Shown here one piece after another: positions 47,401-54,801 of a stretch of DNA of 64,000 bases. A program made the translations under genes and the position numbers. The stretch is from Vallitalea sp. Its GTDB lineage: Bacteria > Bacillota > Clostridia > Lachnospirales > Vallitaleaceae. Location of the stretch: assembly GCA_025210235.1 (NCBI GenBank), contig JAOASG010000063.1:62001-126000 (forward strand), given 5' to 3'. The notes under the pieces are model-generated. The model saw nothing but the letters and a program-made list of their open reading frames with translations. It ran no database searches and was not told where the DNA came from. Numbering within the stretch: position 1 is the stretch's first letter; each line of letters opens with the position of its first letter.

Positions 47401-47613
47401 CGCTAATGCACTTTCAATATTTTTAGAGACTATATTTTCAACCTCCCTAGGACTTGCACCTCTATAAGTTGTTGATACTGCAGCATAGGGAATATTCATA
47501 CTTGGTAATAAGTCTGTATTTAGCTGCATAAATGACACAGCTCCAAATATTATAAAAATAAGTACAATCATTACTATTGTAACTGGTTTTTTAACGCTAA
47601 ATTTTGATAACAT
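44446..47613 (-). CDS. RND family efflux transporter (AcrB/SwrC-like)
   Basis: 1055 residues. The start MLSKFSVKKPVTIVMIVLIF, large periplasmic-type loops, LGGLALGIGMLVDNAVVVLEN (about 395-420) and GIVVNNGIVLVDYINK (about 945) are hallmark RND segments. In Gram-positives such pumps (for example SwrC) act without an outer-membrane channel. The family exports drugs, fatty acids or surfactants by proton exchange. AAAGGAGAC precedes ATG. The TetR gene follows and the operator lies upstream. Confidence 0.95.
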   Translation of the reverse strand: MLSKFSVKKPVTIVMIVLIFIIFGAVSFMQLNTDLLPSMNIPYAAVSTTYRGASPREVENIVSKNIESALATVQNVKNIQSVSSEHNSLVIVEFVESANMDVAMLDMREKLDMVTSYFPDEVSSPMLIKFNPSMMPIMGFAITKEGSSMSEVGDFIENVVQPRLERIEGVASVTINGGVENQIEITLDSEKLELLGIDSKMISNLLKASNFDMPAGQITEGDKDITIRTLGKFTSIKDIEDFILMEMPIPVIQGNKQDIWEVLKKKATNNTLVSHQQNPQNLANPNIKTEMTTIKLEDIATINQVEKNEHVYSKVNGEDSISLMIQRQTEFNTTDVAKKVNKEIEKIKAEYSDMNILTILDQSKYINDMVSSVSINAIIGALLAIFILFIFLKDIRPTIVIGIAIPISIIVSFTFIWLSGISLNVVSLGGLALGIGMLVDNAVVVLENIYRMRREGKSKVVASIEGSKQVAGAITASTLTTIAVFLPVIFTKGFTAQIFKEMALTVTLTLLASLLVALTLVPMLSSKLIKKPDTSNHHKAMDGFRNYYVKLLKGSLKRRGLVFILAIIIFAASIYGALTIGTEFMPTTDEGQITITASMPKGTTYNNTVQKVKQIEEILSSFNEIESISSSIGKNTMGPMMGAGGTDTGTINLSLVPKSERSRSTQEISDEIRNKIEEKVDCKLEINAVSNMMAFSSIPVQINISGTDFEVLESLAKEVTSIVENINGTVEVENGISKGAPELNIMLNKKLSGPLGITTAAVAGTIRERLTDIKSTTLDLNGKKIEVYINETKDTKLNTKDIGELEFTSMTGKDVKLKDIATIEEGLGYTSINRTNQKRVISITSKLEEGISSGKVGKIIDEKLKELNIPDGYSIENVGEYKEIQDSFRSLLLALLLGVVLIYMIMASQFESFLYPFIILFSVPLAFTGAFIALYITRTPLSIVSFLGMIVLAGIVVNNGIVLVDYINKMIIAGKSTEDAIIEAGSIRIRPILMTALTTILAVIPIALGIGEGAEMIAPLGITVIGGLIISTFLTLIIVPVMYSLLYGLKKKLVK

Positions 47614-47660
47614 AGTAGTCTCCTTTCTTAGTTCTATAATTACTTATTTTTTTATTCTAG

Positions 47661-47692
47661 ATGATACCGACCGAAAGTTCGGTCGGTATCAT
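47661..47692. promoter_or_regulatory. Perfect 32-bp palindromic operator (TetR site)
   Basis: ATGATACCGACCGAA (47661-47675), AG, TTCGGTCGGTATCAT (47678-47692): exact inverted repeat with 15-bp arms. It lies 48 bp upstream of the RND start codon; the ACCGACCG/CGGTCGGT core is what TetR/AcrR-type repressors commonly bind. Confidence 0.88.
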
Positions 47693-47917
47693 CATCATAT
47701 AATATACTTCATTATTTTGTCAAGAAATTATTGAAATAATCCACTATTTGCATATTATATAATTATTCGGTAATAACTTATGATGATTGCTTATACAAAT
47801 ATTAATTTTATATTAATTTTTAATTAATTTCATTCCAAATTTGTCAATATTTGTTATGATAGACATTAAGGTTAACCCAGTCATAATTATAAATACATTT
47901 AAGAGGAGGCGAAAATA

Positions 47918-49138
47918 GTGAAAATTCAATGGAATAAAAAATACACAACAATTAGCATCTATTCTATCCTAGTAATTTTTGTAAGTATATTGTTTTATAA
48001 ATTTATTAGTAATTGGGGAGAAACAAAAGTTTCCTTAAAATCTGTTATCTCTACATTATCTCCTTTTTTAATAGGTTTTTTAATTGCTTATTTTATTAAT
48101 CCTTTGGTAGTATGGTTTGAAAACATAGTAAGCAAAATTAAAATTAAGAAAAAAACAATTAAAAGTTTAAAAACCAAAAGAGCTCTTGCGATTTTATTAA
48201 CGTATATAACAGTTCTAGGTTTTATTATTATTATTTTAGCTTTTATTATTCCAGAACTTTTAGATAGTATAGTTGATATACTTAATAAATCACCTGATAT
48301 AATCGGTAAAATTATAGAAGAGATAAACAATTATCTTCAAAATAGCTCTTTTGAATTTATTGATACAGAAGTAGTAACCAGTTTAAATGCATTTATTGAT
48401 AAAAATCTTAATGATCTTTCTCAAACATTTAATAGCGTTTTAGGTGTACTTACTAATATTGTCCCTAGCCTTATTAATTTTACAATGAATTTTACTTTTG
48501 GCTTATTGAATACACTACTTGGTTTTATCATTGCTATATATATATTAGCTAGCAAAGAAAAATCAATAGCTAGTTTTAATAAACTTATAGTTGCTTTGTT
48601 TAAAGAAAAAGCCGCTAATAACATTCTTTCCATAATAAAAGACAGCCATCAAATATTTTCAAAGTTTTTTGTAGGTAAATTAATTGATTCCTTAATAATA
48701 GGTATTTTATGCTTTATCATTACTTTAATAGTTGGTATACCTAATGCTTTACTTATTAGTGTATTTGTTGGTATTACAAATATGATTCCATATTTTGGTC
48801 CTTTTATTGGTGGATTTGCGGGAATTATATTAGTGTTACTAGTTAATCCCATACAAGCTCTTTGGTTTGCATTAATTATATTAGGTCTTCAACAATTTGA
48901 TGGTAATATATTAGGTCCTAAGATACTTGGAGACTCAACAGGTCTTAGTCCATTTTGGGTTATTTTTGCAATAATAGTAGGCGGTAAAATGTTTGGTTTA
49001 ATAGGTATGTTTTTAGGAGTTCCTTTTTTTGCTGTTATTATGAATATTATTGATAAAAATATTAGTCGTAAATATGCAATGCGAATTCATAAAAACCAAA
49101 ACGAAACAGTAATTGATAATTTAGAAGATAACGCATAA
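47918..49138 (+). CDS. AI-2E family transporter
   Basis: 406 residues, about seven to eight membrane segments with a large middle loop. FLIGFLIAYFINPLVVW, SPFLIG and the C-terminal DGNILGPKILGDSTGLSPFWVIFAIIVGG motif match the AI-2E/YtvI family, which exports small molecules or is linked to Na+/H+ exchange. GTG start with GAGGAGG. Divergent from the RND pump. Confidence 0.92.
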   Translation: MKIQWNKKYTTISIYSILVIFVSILFYKFISNWGETKVSLKSVISTLSPFLIGFLIAYFINPLVVWFENIVSKIKIKKKTIKSLKTKRALAILLTYITVLGFIIIILAFIIPELLDSIVDILNKSPDIIGKIIEEINNYLQNSSFEFIDTEVVTSLNAFIDKNLNDLSQTFNSVLGVLTNIVPSLINFTMNFTFGLLNTLLGFIIAIYILASKEKSIASFNKLIVALFKEKAANNILSIIKDSHQIFSKFFVGKLIDSLIIGILCFIITLIVGIPNALLISVFVGITNMIPYFGPFIGGFAGIILVLLVNPIQALWFALIILGLQQFDGNILGPKILGDSTGLSPFWVIFAIIVGGKMFGLIGMFLGVPFFAVIMNIIDKNISRKYAMRIHKNQNETVIDNLEDNA

Positions 49139-49144
49139 AGAAAA

Positions 49145-49190
49145 AACCACATAATAAAAGCTATTGTTACTGGCTCTTTATTATGTGGTT
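49145..49190. terminator. Bidirectional terminator between AI-2E gene and thioredoxin
   Basis: AACCACATAATAAA and TTTATTATGTGGTT, 14-bp perfect stem. The minus strand has a six-T run, the plus strand a shorter CTCTT, so it is stronger for the thioredoxin transcript. Confidence 0.85.
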
Positions 49191-49222
49191 CTCTTAATAT
49201 ATAAATACTTATACTACTTAGA

Positions 49223-49540
49223 TTAAATTGATGATTCTATTTTTGATTCAAGTTGTTGTTGAGGAACTGCTCCAACAACTGTATCTATAACTTCACCATT
49301 TTTTATAAGTAACATTGTTGGTATACTCATTACTCTGTACTTTTGGGCTGTTTCTCCGTTTTGATCTACGTTTAATTTTCCAATTTTGGCTTTTCCTTCA
49401 TATTTTTTTGCTAATTCATCTATTACAGGTGCCATCATTTTACATGGTCCACACCAATCTGCATAAAAATCAACTAATACAGGAATATCTGAATTAAGTA
49501 CCTCTGCTTCAAAATTATTATCTGTAAATGCTAGTGCCAT
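49223..49540 (-). CDS. trxA: Thioredoxin
   Basis: 105 residues. Active site ADWCGPCKMMAP (C30-x2-C33) and cis-proline MSIPTMLLIKNGE. Standard reductant of protein disulfides. AAGGAGG precedes ATG. Terminator follows its stop codon at 49190. Confidence 0.97.
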   Translation of the reverse strand: MALAFTDNNFEAEVLNSDIPVLVDFYADWCGPCKMMAPVIDELAKKYEGKAKIGKLNVDQNGETAQKYRVMSIPTMLLIKNGEVIDTVVGAVPQQQLESKIESSI

Positions 49541-49609
49541 ATTAAAAACCTCCTTATTTATATAATTTGTTTATCTTAATATCATTATATTACGATATAA
49601 CGATATATG

Positions 49610-50809
49610 TCAATAGTATTTTATAATTTTACCATCTTCTATGTTTTTATCAAGAAATTTATCTGATGATAATCTTATTCCTATAGATCCTAGAGGTGCT
49701 GTTATTAATATTGCTAAAACAGCTATTGCCAAAATCCATTCGCCTCCTGCTACTCCTTTTGCGAGAGGAACTGATCCTATTGCCGCTTGTACAGTAGCTT
49801 TAGGTATATAGGATATTATACAAAATAGTTTCTCCTTAAAATTAAGATTGCTCCCAAAAGTTGCAATAATAACTCCAATACTTCTAAATATTAATCCTAC
49901 TGCTATTATAATAATTCCCATTAAACCAGCTTTCATAGCAACAGAAATATTTACTTGTGCTCCTATTAGTAGAAATAATAACATTTCTGCAAATACCCAT
50001 ACTTTATTCATTTTATCTGATAATCTATTAGCAACAACAGGAATTTTTTCTAATAAAATAAATCCTACTGTCATAATTCCTAATAAAGTGTTGATATAAG
50101 CATTAAGAGCATTAAAACAAACGCATACAGCTAATAAAATTAGTACCTTTTTAGTATCTCTAATATGCAGTTTTTTAAACAAATAATATAAAATAAATCC
50201 AATAATTATTCCGCAACCTATTCCTAAAATTATAGAAATTGGAATTTTTATTATTTGTTCAGTAATATTTACATTCTTACCTAAATATAATGATAAAAAA
50301 GTACTGTAAATTGTAATGGCAAATACATCATCTACCGATGCTCCTGCTAAAATTAAAGTAGGAATCTGCTTATCTTCACCAAGTCTCTTTTCTTTTAATT
50401 CAAGCATCTGTGGAACAACAACTGCTGGTGACACTGCTGCAATAATAAATCCTAATATACCACCTTGGAACCAAGAAAAATCCAACAAATATGTTGATAT
50501 AATCATAATTGCTGTTCCTTCAAATATACCTGGTATAAAACTCATAAATATAGCTGTCTTACCAACTTTATGTAATGATTCTTTTTTAAGTCCTAAGCCT
50601 GCCCTAAGTAAGATAACGATCAATGCAAAAGTTTTTAAATCGTTCATTACCTCATGCTGAATAATTATCGGGTGTAAAAAATTAAGACAATATGGTCCAA
50701 CAAGTATACCAATTAAAAGCATTCCTAGAAGACCTGGTAGTCTAATTTTTCCCATTAGATAATTAGCCAATAGTAAAAGTAAAATTATGATACAAAAATT
50801 TAAAAGCAT
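49610..50809 (-). CDS. CPA-family cation/H+ antiporter
   Basis: 399 residues, about twelve membrane segments. Conserved PGLLGMLLIGILVGPY, RAGLGLKKESL and SPAVVVPQMLELKEK near the unwound transport centre are typical of NhaP/KefB-like antiporters. The start is the ATG at 50809, because AAAGGGA lies just ahead; an upstream frame from 50848 lacks one. No regulatory NAD-binding domain is present. Confidence 0.9.
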   Translation of the reverse strand: MLLNFCIIILLLLLANYLMGKIRLPGLLGMLLIGILVGPYCLNFLHPIIIQHEVMNDLKTFALIVILLRAGLGLKKESLHKVGKTAIFMSFIPGIFEGTAIMIISTYLLDFSWFQGGILGFIIAAVSPAVVVPQMLELKEKRLGEDKQIPTLILAGASVDDVFAITIYSTFLSLYLGKNVNITEQIIKIPISIILGIGCGIIIGFILYYLFKKLHIRDTKKVLILLAVCVCFNALNAYINTLLGIMTVGFILLEKIPVVANRLSDKMNKVWVFAEMLLFLLIGAQVNISVAMKAGLMGIIIIAVGLIFRSIGVIIATFGSNLNFKEKLFCIISYIPKATVQAAIGSVPLAKGVAGGEWILAIAVLAILITAPLGSIGIRLSSDKFLDKNIEDGKIIKYY

Positions 50810-51250
50810 TATTATATCCCTTTCTTCATCTAAAATACTAGGTAACATACAATATATATTTTTTATTGTAAATGGGAATCTAACATATTGTATTAAACAA
50901 TCAACTATTAAACTTAATATACCACTTTATTTTTTTAATTTCAACATTTTTTATTATTAGATTATTTAACAAAAAAAATTAAGTACAAAAGATACAGTAA
51001 GACTTATTCATAATCATTAATATATTATTATAGTGTAACTTTATTAGGTGGTATAAAATTCTTTACAATATTAAACAGCTGAATTATAATTGTTTTATAC
51101 CTAAGAATAAATGTAAAATAAGTAACTTTACATATTTTCAGATATATTTTAGTAAATACTATTGATATAATTATTAGGAAAAAACAAACAACTTTAATTT
51201 AATATTCCAAGTAACAATAAACTAAATTCTTCAGAAAGGAATGAGAATCT
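50810..51250. other. Intergenic stretch with no recognised feature
   Basis: AT-rich interval between divergent antiporter and CPBP genes. No gene, strong hairpin or operator was seen beyond AGAAAGGA ahead of 51251. Confidence 0.5.
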
Positions 51251-52186
51251 GTGTATTCAACAAAGAAAGGTAATAGATTTATTTTTTTATTATTACTAAT
51301 CATGATTATAGGAAGATATGCTCTAAGATATATAATAATAACTTTTAATATCCATTTAAATAATATTAGTAAAATACTTATTCCCCAACTTATTTTTATT
51401 TTAATACCTGTTATATTATATTTTATTATTACTAAACAAAATATAGTAAAAACTCTGCTGTTGAAAAAATTGGGTATAATTAATGCTTTAATAGCTATCG
51501 GTATAAGTATTTTAATACAACCTTTTCTAAATTTAATTAACCTTATTTCTCAACTTTTTTTTGAGAATCATGTATCAAGCACTATATTTAATTTAACATA
51601 TCTACCTCTATGGTTATTATTAATATTAGTAGCAGTACTTCCAGCCATAAATGAGGAGATTGTAACTAGAGGAATACTACTATCTAATTATAAAAATGTT
51701 GGGTTAGTAAAAGCAGCATTAATTAGTGGTTTATACTTTGGAATGCTCCACCTTAATGGTAACCAGTTTTCTTATGCATTTGTAATGGGTACTATTTTAT
51801 TTATGTTAGTAAAAATAACTAATTCAATCTATTCTAGTATGATTGTGCATTTTATGATTAATGGTTTACAGGTTTCCTTAGCAAAACTTTATATATTATT
51901 TCAACATAATTTTAATTTACCTGATTATACACAAAACATGCCAAAAGTTACATCTGCAACAATATTTACTTATTTACCTTCTATGCTAATATTAACATTT
52001 ATTACATTACCTATTGTTTATTTATTATTTTATGCATCAGTTAAGCATAATAAAAAAGAAAATTTATTTTGTAAAGTACCAACTGACTCACTTGAAGTAG
52101 TCCAACCAAAAATATTTGATATATATCTTATATTATCTATAATTTTATTTATAGCATATGTTACAGTTAATGAAATTATGATTTAA
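51251..52186 (+). CDS. CPBP family intramembrane protease
   Basis: 311 residues, about eight membrane segments. EEIVTRGILL (catalytic EExxxR, about 133-140) and GMLHLNGNQ (His motif, about 165) define the CPBP/Abi family that cleaves or processes membrane substrates, sometimes bacteriocin-immunity related. GTG start, AGAAAGGA. A terminator follows. Confidence 0.9.
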   Translation: MYSTKKGNRFIFLLLLIMIIGRYALRYIIITFNIHLNNISKILIPQLIFILIPVILYFIITKQNIVKTLLLKKLGIINALIAIGISILIQPFLNLINLISQLFFENHVSSTIFNLTYLPLWLLLILVAVLPAINEEIVTRGILLSNYKNVGLVKAALISGLYFGMLHLNGNQFSYAFVMGTILFMLVKITNSIYSSMIVHFMINGLQVSLAKLYILFQHNFNLPDYTQNMPKVTSATIFTYLPSMLILTFITLPIVYLLFYASVKHNKKENLFCKVPTDSLEVVQPKIFDIYLILSIILFIAYVTVNEIMI

Positions 52187-52227
52187 GTAAAAAAACAACT
52201 AAATTAGTAGAACATTTATATACAGCA

Positions 52228-52257
52228 AAAAAATATTCCTACTTAGGAATATTTTTT
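52228..52257 (+). terminator. Terminator after the CPBP protease
   Basis: AAAAAATATTCCT (52228-52240), four-base loop, AGGAATATTTTTT (52245-52257). It is also 2 bp beyond the stop of a small minus-strand gene, serving both. Confidence 0.88.
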
Positions 52258-52258
52258 G

Positions 52259-52414
52259 TCATTTTTTTTTATTTGTATATTTACCTATTTTTTTTTCTAA
52301 ATAATCTTCTAAACCATCTATTATTCTAATAAAATCTGATTGTTGTTTTTTGGTATGTTTTTTCCCATAATTATGTTGAACATATTTATATTTAACTTTA
52401 TCACTGAATTTCAT
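52259..52414 (-). CDS. Small basic protein of unknown function
   Basis: 51 residues, too short for normal length filters. ATG at 52414 with GGGGTG ahead of it. The product MKFSDKVKYKYVQHNYGKKH and the later FIRIIDGLEDYLEKKIGKYT are basic and probably helical. No family is recognised. It ends at a bidirectional terminator. Confidence 0.7.
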   Translation of the reverse strand: MKFSDKVKYKYVQHNYGKKHTKKQQSDFIRIIDGLEDYLEKKIGKYTNKKK

Positions 52415-52502
52415 AAACACCCCTATTCCTTAATCTAAATTACATTTTATTGGATTATTTAATACAATATTAACACGTTAAAAAGTTATTTACTCATCTT
52501 TT

Positions 52503-52552
52503 AACCTATAACGCTTAATTTATTGCATTAAATTAAAGGTAGGAAAGTTGAG
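52503..52552 (+). repeat. Right half copy of the MITE-like repeat
   Basis: AACCTATAACGCTTAATTTA and GGTAGGAAAGTTGAG match the right half of the 152-bp element at 42481-42632; no left half is nearby. Confidence 0.75.
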
Positions 52553-52612
52553 TTATTTATTATATTATATGTAACATGAATTATAGACGTACTAATATCA
52601 ACATTTATTTTA

Positions 52613-53188
52613 TTACTTTTTATGGGTTAGTCTATGTATTAGATTCTCATCTATATCTAAATCTGTTACTATCCTATGAAATTTTATCCCATTGAAAATA
52701 GCATTGTTAAAATATTCTTTGTCAAAAATTGAATCAAAATAATTCTTTCTAAAATCTTCTAAAATATCATCTTCACTTTTTAGAAACCCTAATCCTATTT
52801 CTATATCATAAATACTAAATAAATTATCATATATCTCTTTATCAAGTATGTTTTTAGGTAATATAACTCCTAATTTGTATGATGGCTCTTTAGATTTACT
52901 AACTGCAATACCAAAAACTTTTTTCTTACTTGTATTTTCAATAGGTACTACTATATTTCTCAACCCTTTATTATTAAGGAACTGTTCTAACGTTCTAATA
53001 TTTTCTTTAGGTATACTATCATCATCACTACAACAATAGTTGGTATTAATCATTAAAAATATTTGTTCGTCTTTAAGTATGGTATTTAAAATATCAAATC
53101 TAAAAGCCTTTTTGTCTTTTAAATAATAATAATCAATATTTGTTCTTCCTAGTTTCTTATCTTTTTTAACTTTTACTTTATTTTTCAT
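52613..53188 (-). CDS. Unknown cytoplasmic protein
   Basis: 191 residues, soluble and charged, starting MKNKVKVKKDKKLGRTNID. Segments YCCSDDDSIPKENIRTL and KLGVILPKNILDKEIYDNL do not match a family I know. AAAGGGGG precedes the ATG. It ends upstream of trmB on the same strand, with a 20-bp spacer, so the two may be transcribed together. Confidence 0.75.
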   Translation of the reverse strand: MKNKVKVKKDKKLGRTNIDYYYLKDKKAFRFDILNTILKDEQIFLMINTNYCCSDDDSIPKENIRTLEQFLNNKGLRNIVVPIENTSKKKVFGIAVSKSKEPSYKLGVILPKNILDKEIYDNLFSIYDIEIGLGFLKSEDDILEDFRKNYFDSIFDKEYFNNAIFNGIKFHRIVTDLDIDENLIHRLTHKK

Positions 53189-53208
53189 CTAAAAACCCCC
53201 TTTTATAA

Positions 53209-53853
53209 TTACATATTATTTTTATATGCTTCAAGTCTATATATTGGCATATTAAGACTTACAAATTTTTCTTCATACTCAGTCATAGTATTATCTTCTA
53301 CATAAATGCTGTTATGTAAATCTCTTGTAACCTTTTCAACATTCCAATTATATTTCTTTAATTCTTCTAGTGAAAAATCAAATAAGTTCTTATTGTCTGT
53401 TTTAAAACATATCTTACCCTTTGGAGATAATATTTTCTCGTACTTTTCTAAAAAATTATGATGTGTAAGCCGTCTTTTATCATGTCTGTCTTTTGGCCAA
53501 GGATCAGAAAAATTAAGATAGATTCTATCTATCTCACCTTCTTCAAATATATCTAGTATTTCTTCAACATCAATTCGAACAACAAATACGTTGTTAATCT
53601 CTTCTTCACTTAAATTATTTAGGGCTCTAACTAGTACTTTTGTAAATTTTTCAAATCCAATATAATTAATATTAGAATTATTTTTCGCTAAAGATGTGAT
53701 AAACTGACCTTTACCCATCCCAATTTCTATATGTATAGGATTATCGCCACCAAACTTCTCATTCCATTTTCCTTTATATTCTTTTTCCATATTAATTACT
53801 TTTGGGTGTTCATCTAGTTTTTTATCTGAGTCTTTTATATTTCTTAATCTCAT
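53209..53853 (-). CDS. trmB: tRNA (guanine-N7-)-methyltransferase
   Basis: 214 residues. SAM motif HIEIGMGKGQFITSLA (about 43-58), catalytic NFSDPWPKDRHDKRRL and C-terminal TEYEEKFVSLNMPIY. Methylates G46 in tRNA. The start is the ATG at 53853; AAGGAG abuts an earlier ATG and fits this one better. The downstream unknown gene follows in the same direction. Confidence 0.95.
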   Translation of the reverse strand: MRLRNIKDSDKKLDEHPKVINMEKEYKGKWNEKFGGDNPIHIEIGMGKGQFITSLAKNNSNINYIGFEKFTKVLVRALNNLSEEEINNVFVVRIDVEEILDIFEEGEIDRIYLNFSDPWPKDRHDKRRLTHHNFLEKYEKILSPKGKICFKTDNKNLFDFSLEELKKYNWNVEKVTRDLHNSIYVEDNTMTEYEEKFVSLNMPIYRLEAYKNNM

Positions 53854-53879
53854 AGTCATCTCCTTATTATGTAAACTAT

Positions 53880-53922
53880 CTAATTGCAAAACTACATTCA
53901 GTTGATTCTTTAATACAATTTA
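53880..53922 (+). repeat. GTAATTG-type 43-bp repeat copy
   Basis: TAATTGCAAAACTACATTCA and GTTGATTCTTTAATACAATT match the family consensus. It lies just upstream of trmB. Confidence 0.75.
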
Positions 53923-53986
53923 TGATTTAATTATGATTTATGACTTAGAATTTGTCAATTATCTTTATTTTTACAGGCAAAAAAAA

Positions 53987-54067
53987 CCTATCCTTATTGA
54001 AGAGAACACTGAAAACTTCATTTTTTATTATTTTAATGACTTTTTCAGTGGTCTCTTATTGGATAGG
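53987..54067 (-). other. Long hairpin upstream of trmB, possible attenuator
   Basis: Outer stem CCTATCC/GGATAGG (53987-53993, 54061-54067) and inner stem AAGAGAACACTGAAAA / TTTTCAGTGGTCTCTT (54000-54015, 54042-54057; one mismatch). On the minus strand it is followed by eight Ts (53986-53979), 130 bp before trmB, so a leader transcript of trmB could be attenuated there. Confidence 0.6.
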
Positions 54068-54293
54068 CCAAAAGTTTTATATAAATAAAAGGGGGGTAGT
54101 TTTTTACATTAATATCCTATCATAAAAATATGTCTAAATTGTGAATTTAATATTACTATTACATGTAAATTAATAAAAAGTATAAGAATAAAATTCCATT
54201 TATTTGTATAGTCTAACATTAAATACCGTAATAAATTAAAGTATTTATTACTCAACAATTAAACTACTTATAATCATTGATAAGGAGGTCACT

Positions 54294-54788
54294 ATGGATA
54301 ATATCACTTTAGATACAAAAGAAATGGAAAGCTATAAACAACTTGATGAAATTATTTTAAAATATAAAAAAACTAATGGTATGCTTATTTATATTTTAAA
54401 AAAGGCTCAAGATATTTTTGGATACTTGTCAATACCAATTCAATCACATATTTCTGAAAAGATGGATATCCCTATATCTACAATTAATGGTGTTGTAAGT
54501 TTTTATTCTCTTTTTTCTCAGGAACCAACTGGAAAATATACTATTAGTGTTTGTTTAGGAACAGCTTGTTATGTAAAAGGAGCAGCAGATATTTTAGAAG
54601 CTATAAAAGAAGAACTAGGACTTGATGTAGGTGAAACAACACCTAATCATTTATTTACTTTAAAATCAACAAGATGCATCGGAGCATGTGGTCTTGCTCC
54701 TGTAATAACTATTAATGATGATGTATATGGACGATTATCTCCCTCGGATATTCCTTCTATTATTCATAAATATACAAAAAATATGTAA
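54294..54788 (+). CDS. NuoE/HydC-type 2Fe-2S subunit of bifurcating hydrogenase
   Basis: 164 residues. Thioredoxin-like 2Fe-2S ferredoxin fold with VCLGTACYVKGA and TRCIGACGLAPV (four cysteines about 83-128). In HydABC-type enzymes this small subunit relays electrons. AAGGAGGTC precedes the ATG. First gene of the hydrogenase operon, 13 bp before the NuoF-like gene. Confidence 0.93.
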   Translation: MDNITLDTKEMESYKQLDEIILKYKKTNGMLIYILKKAQDIFGYLSIPIQSHISEKMDIPISTINGVVSFYSLFSQEPTGKYTISVCLGTACYVKGAADILEAIKEELGLDVGETTPNHLFTLKSTRCIGACGLAPVITINDDVYGRLSPSDIPSIIHKYTKNM

Positions 54789-54801
54789 AGGAGATAAATG
54801 T

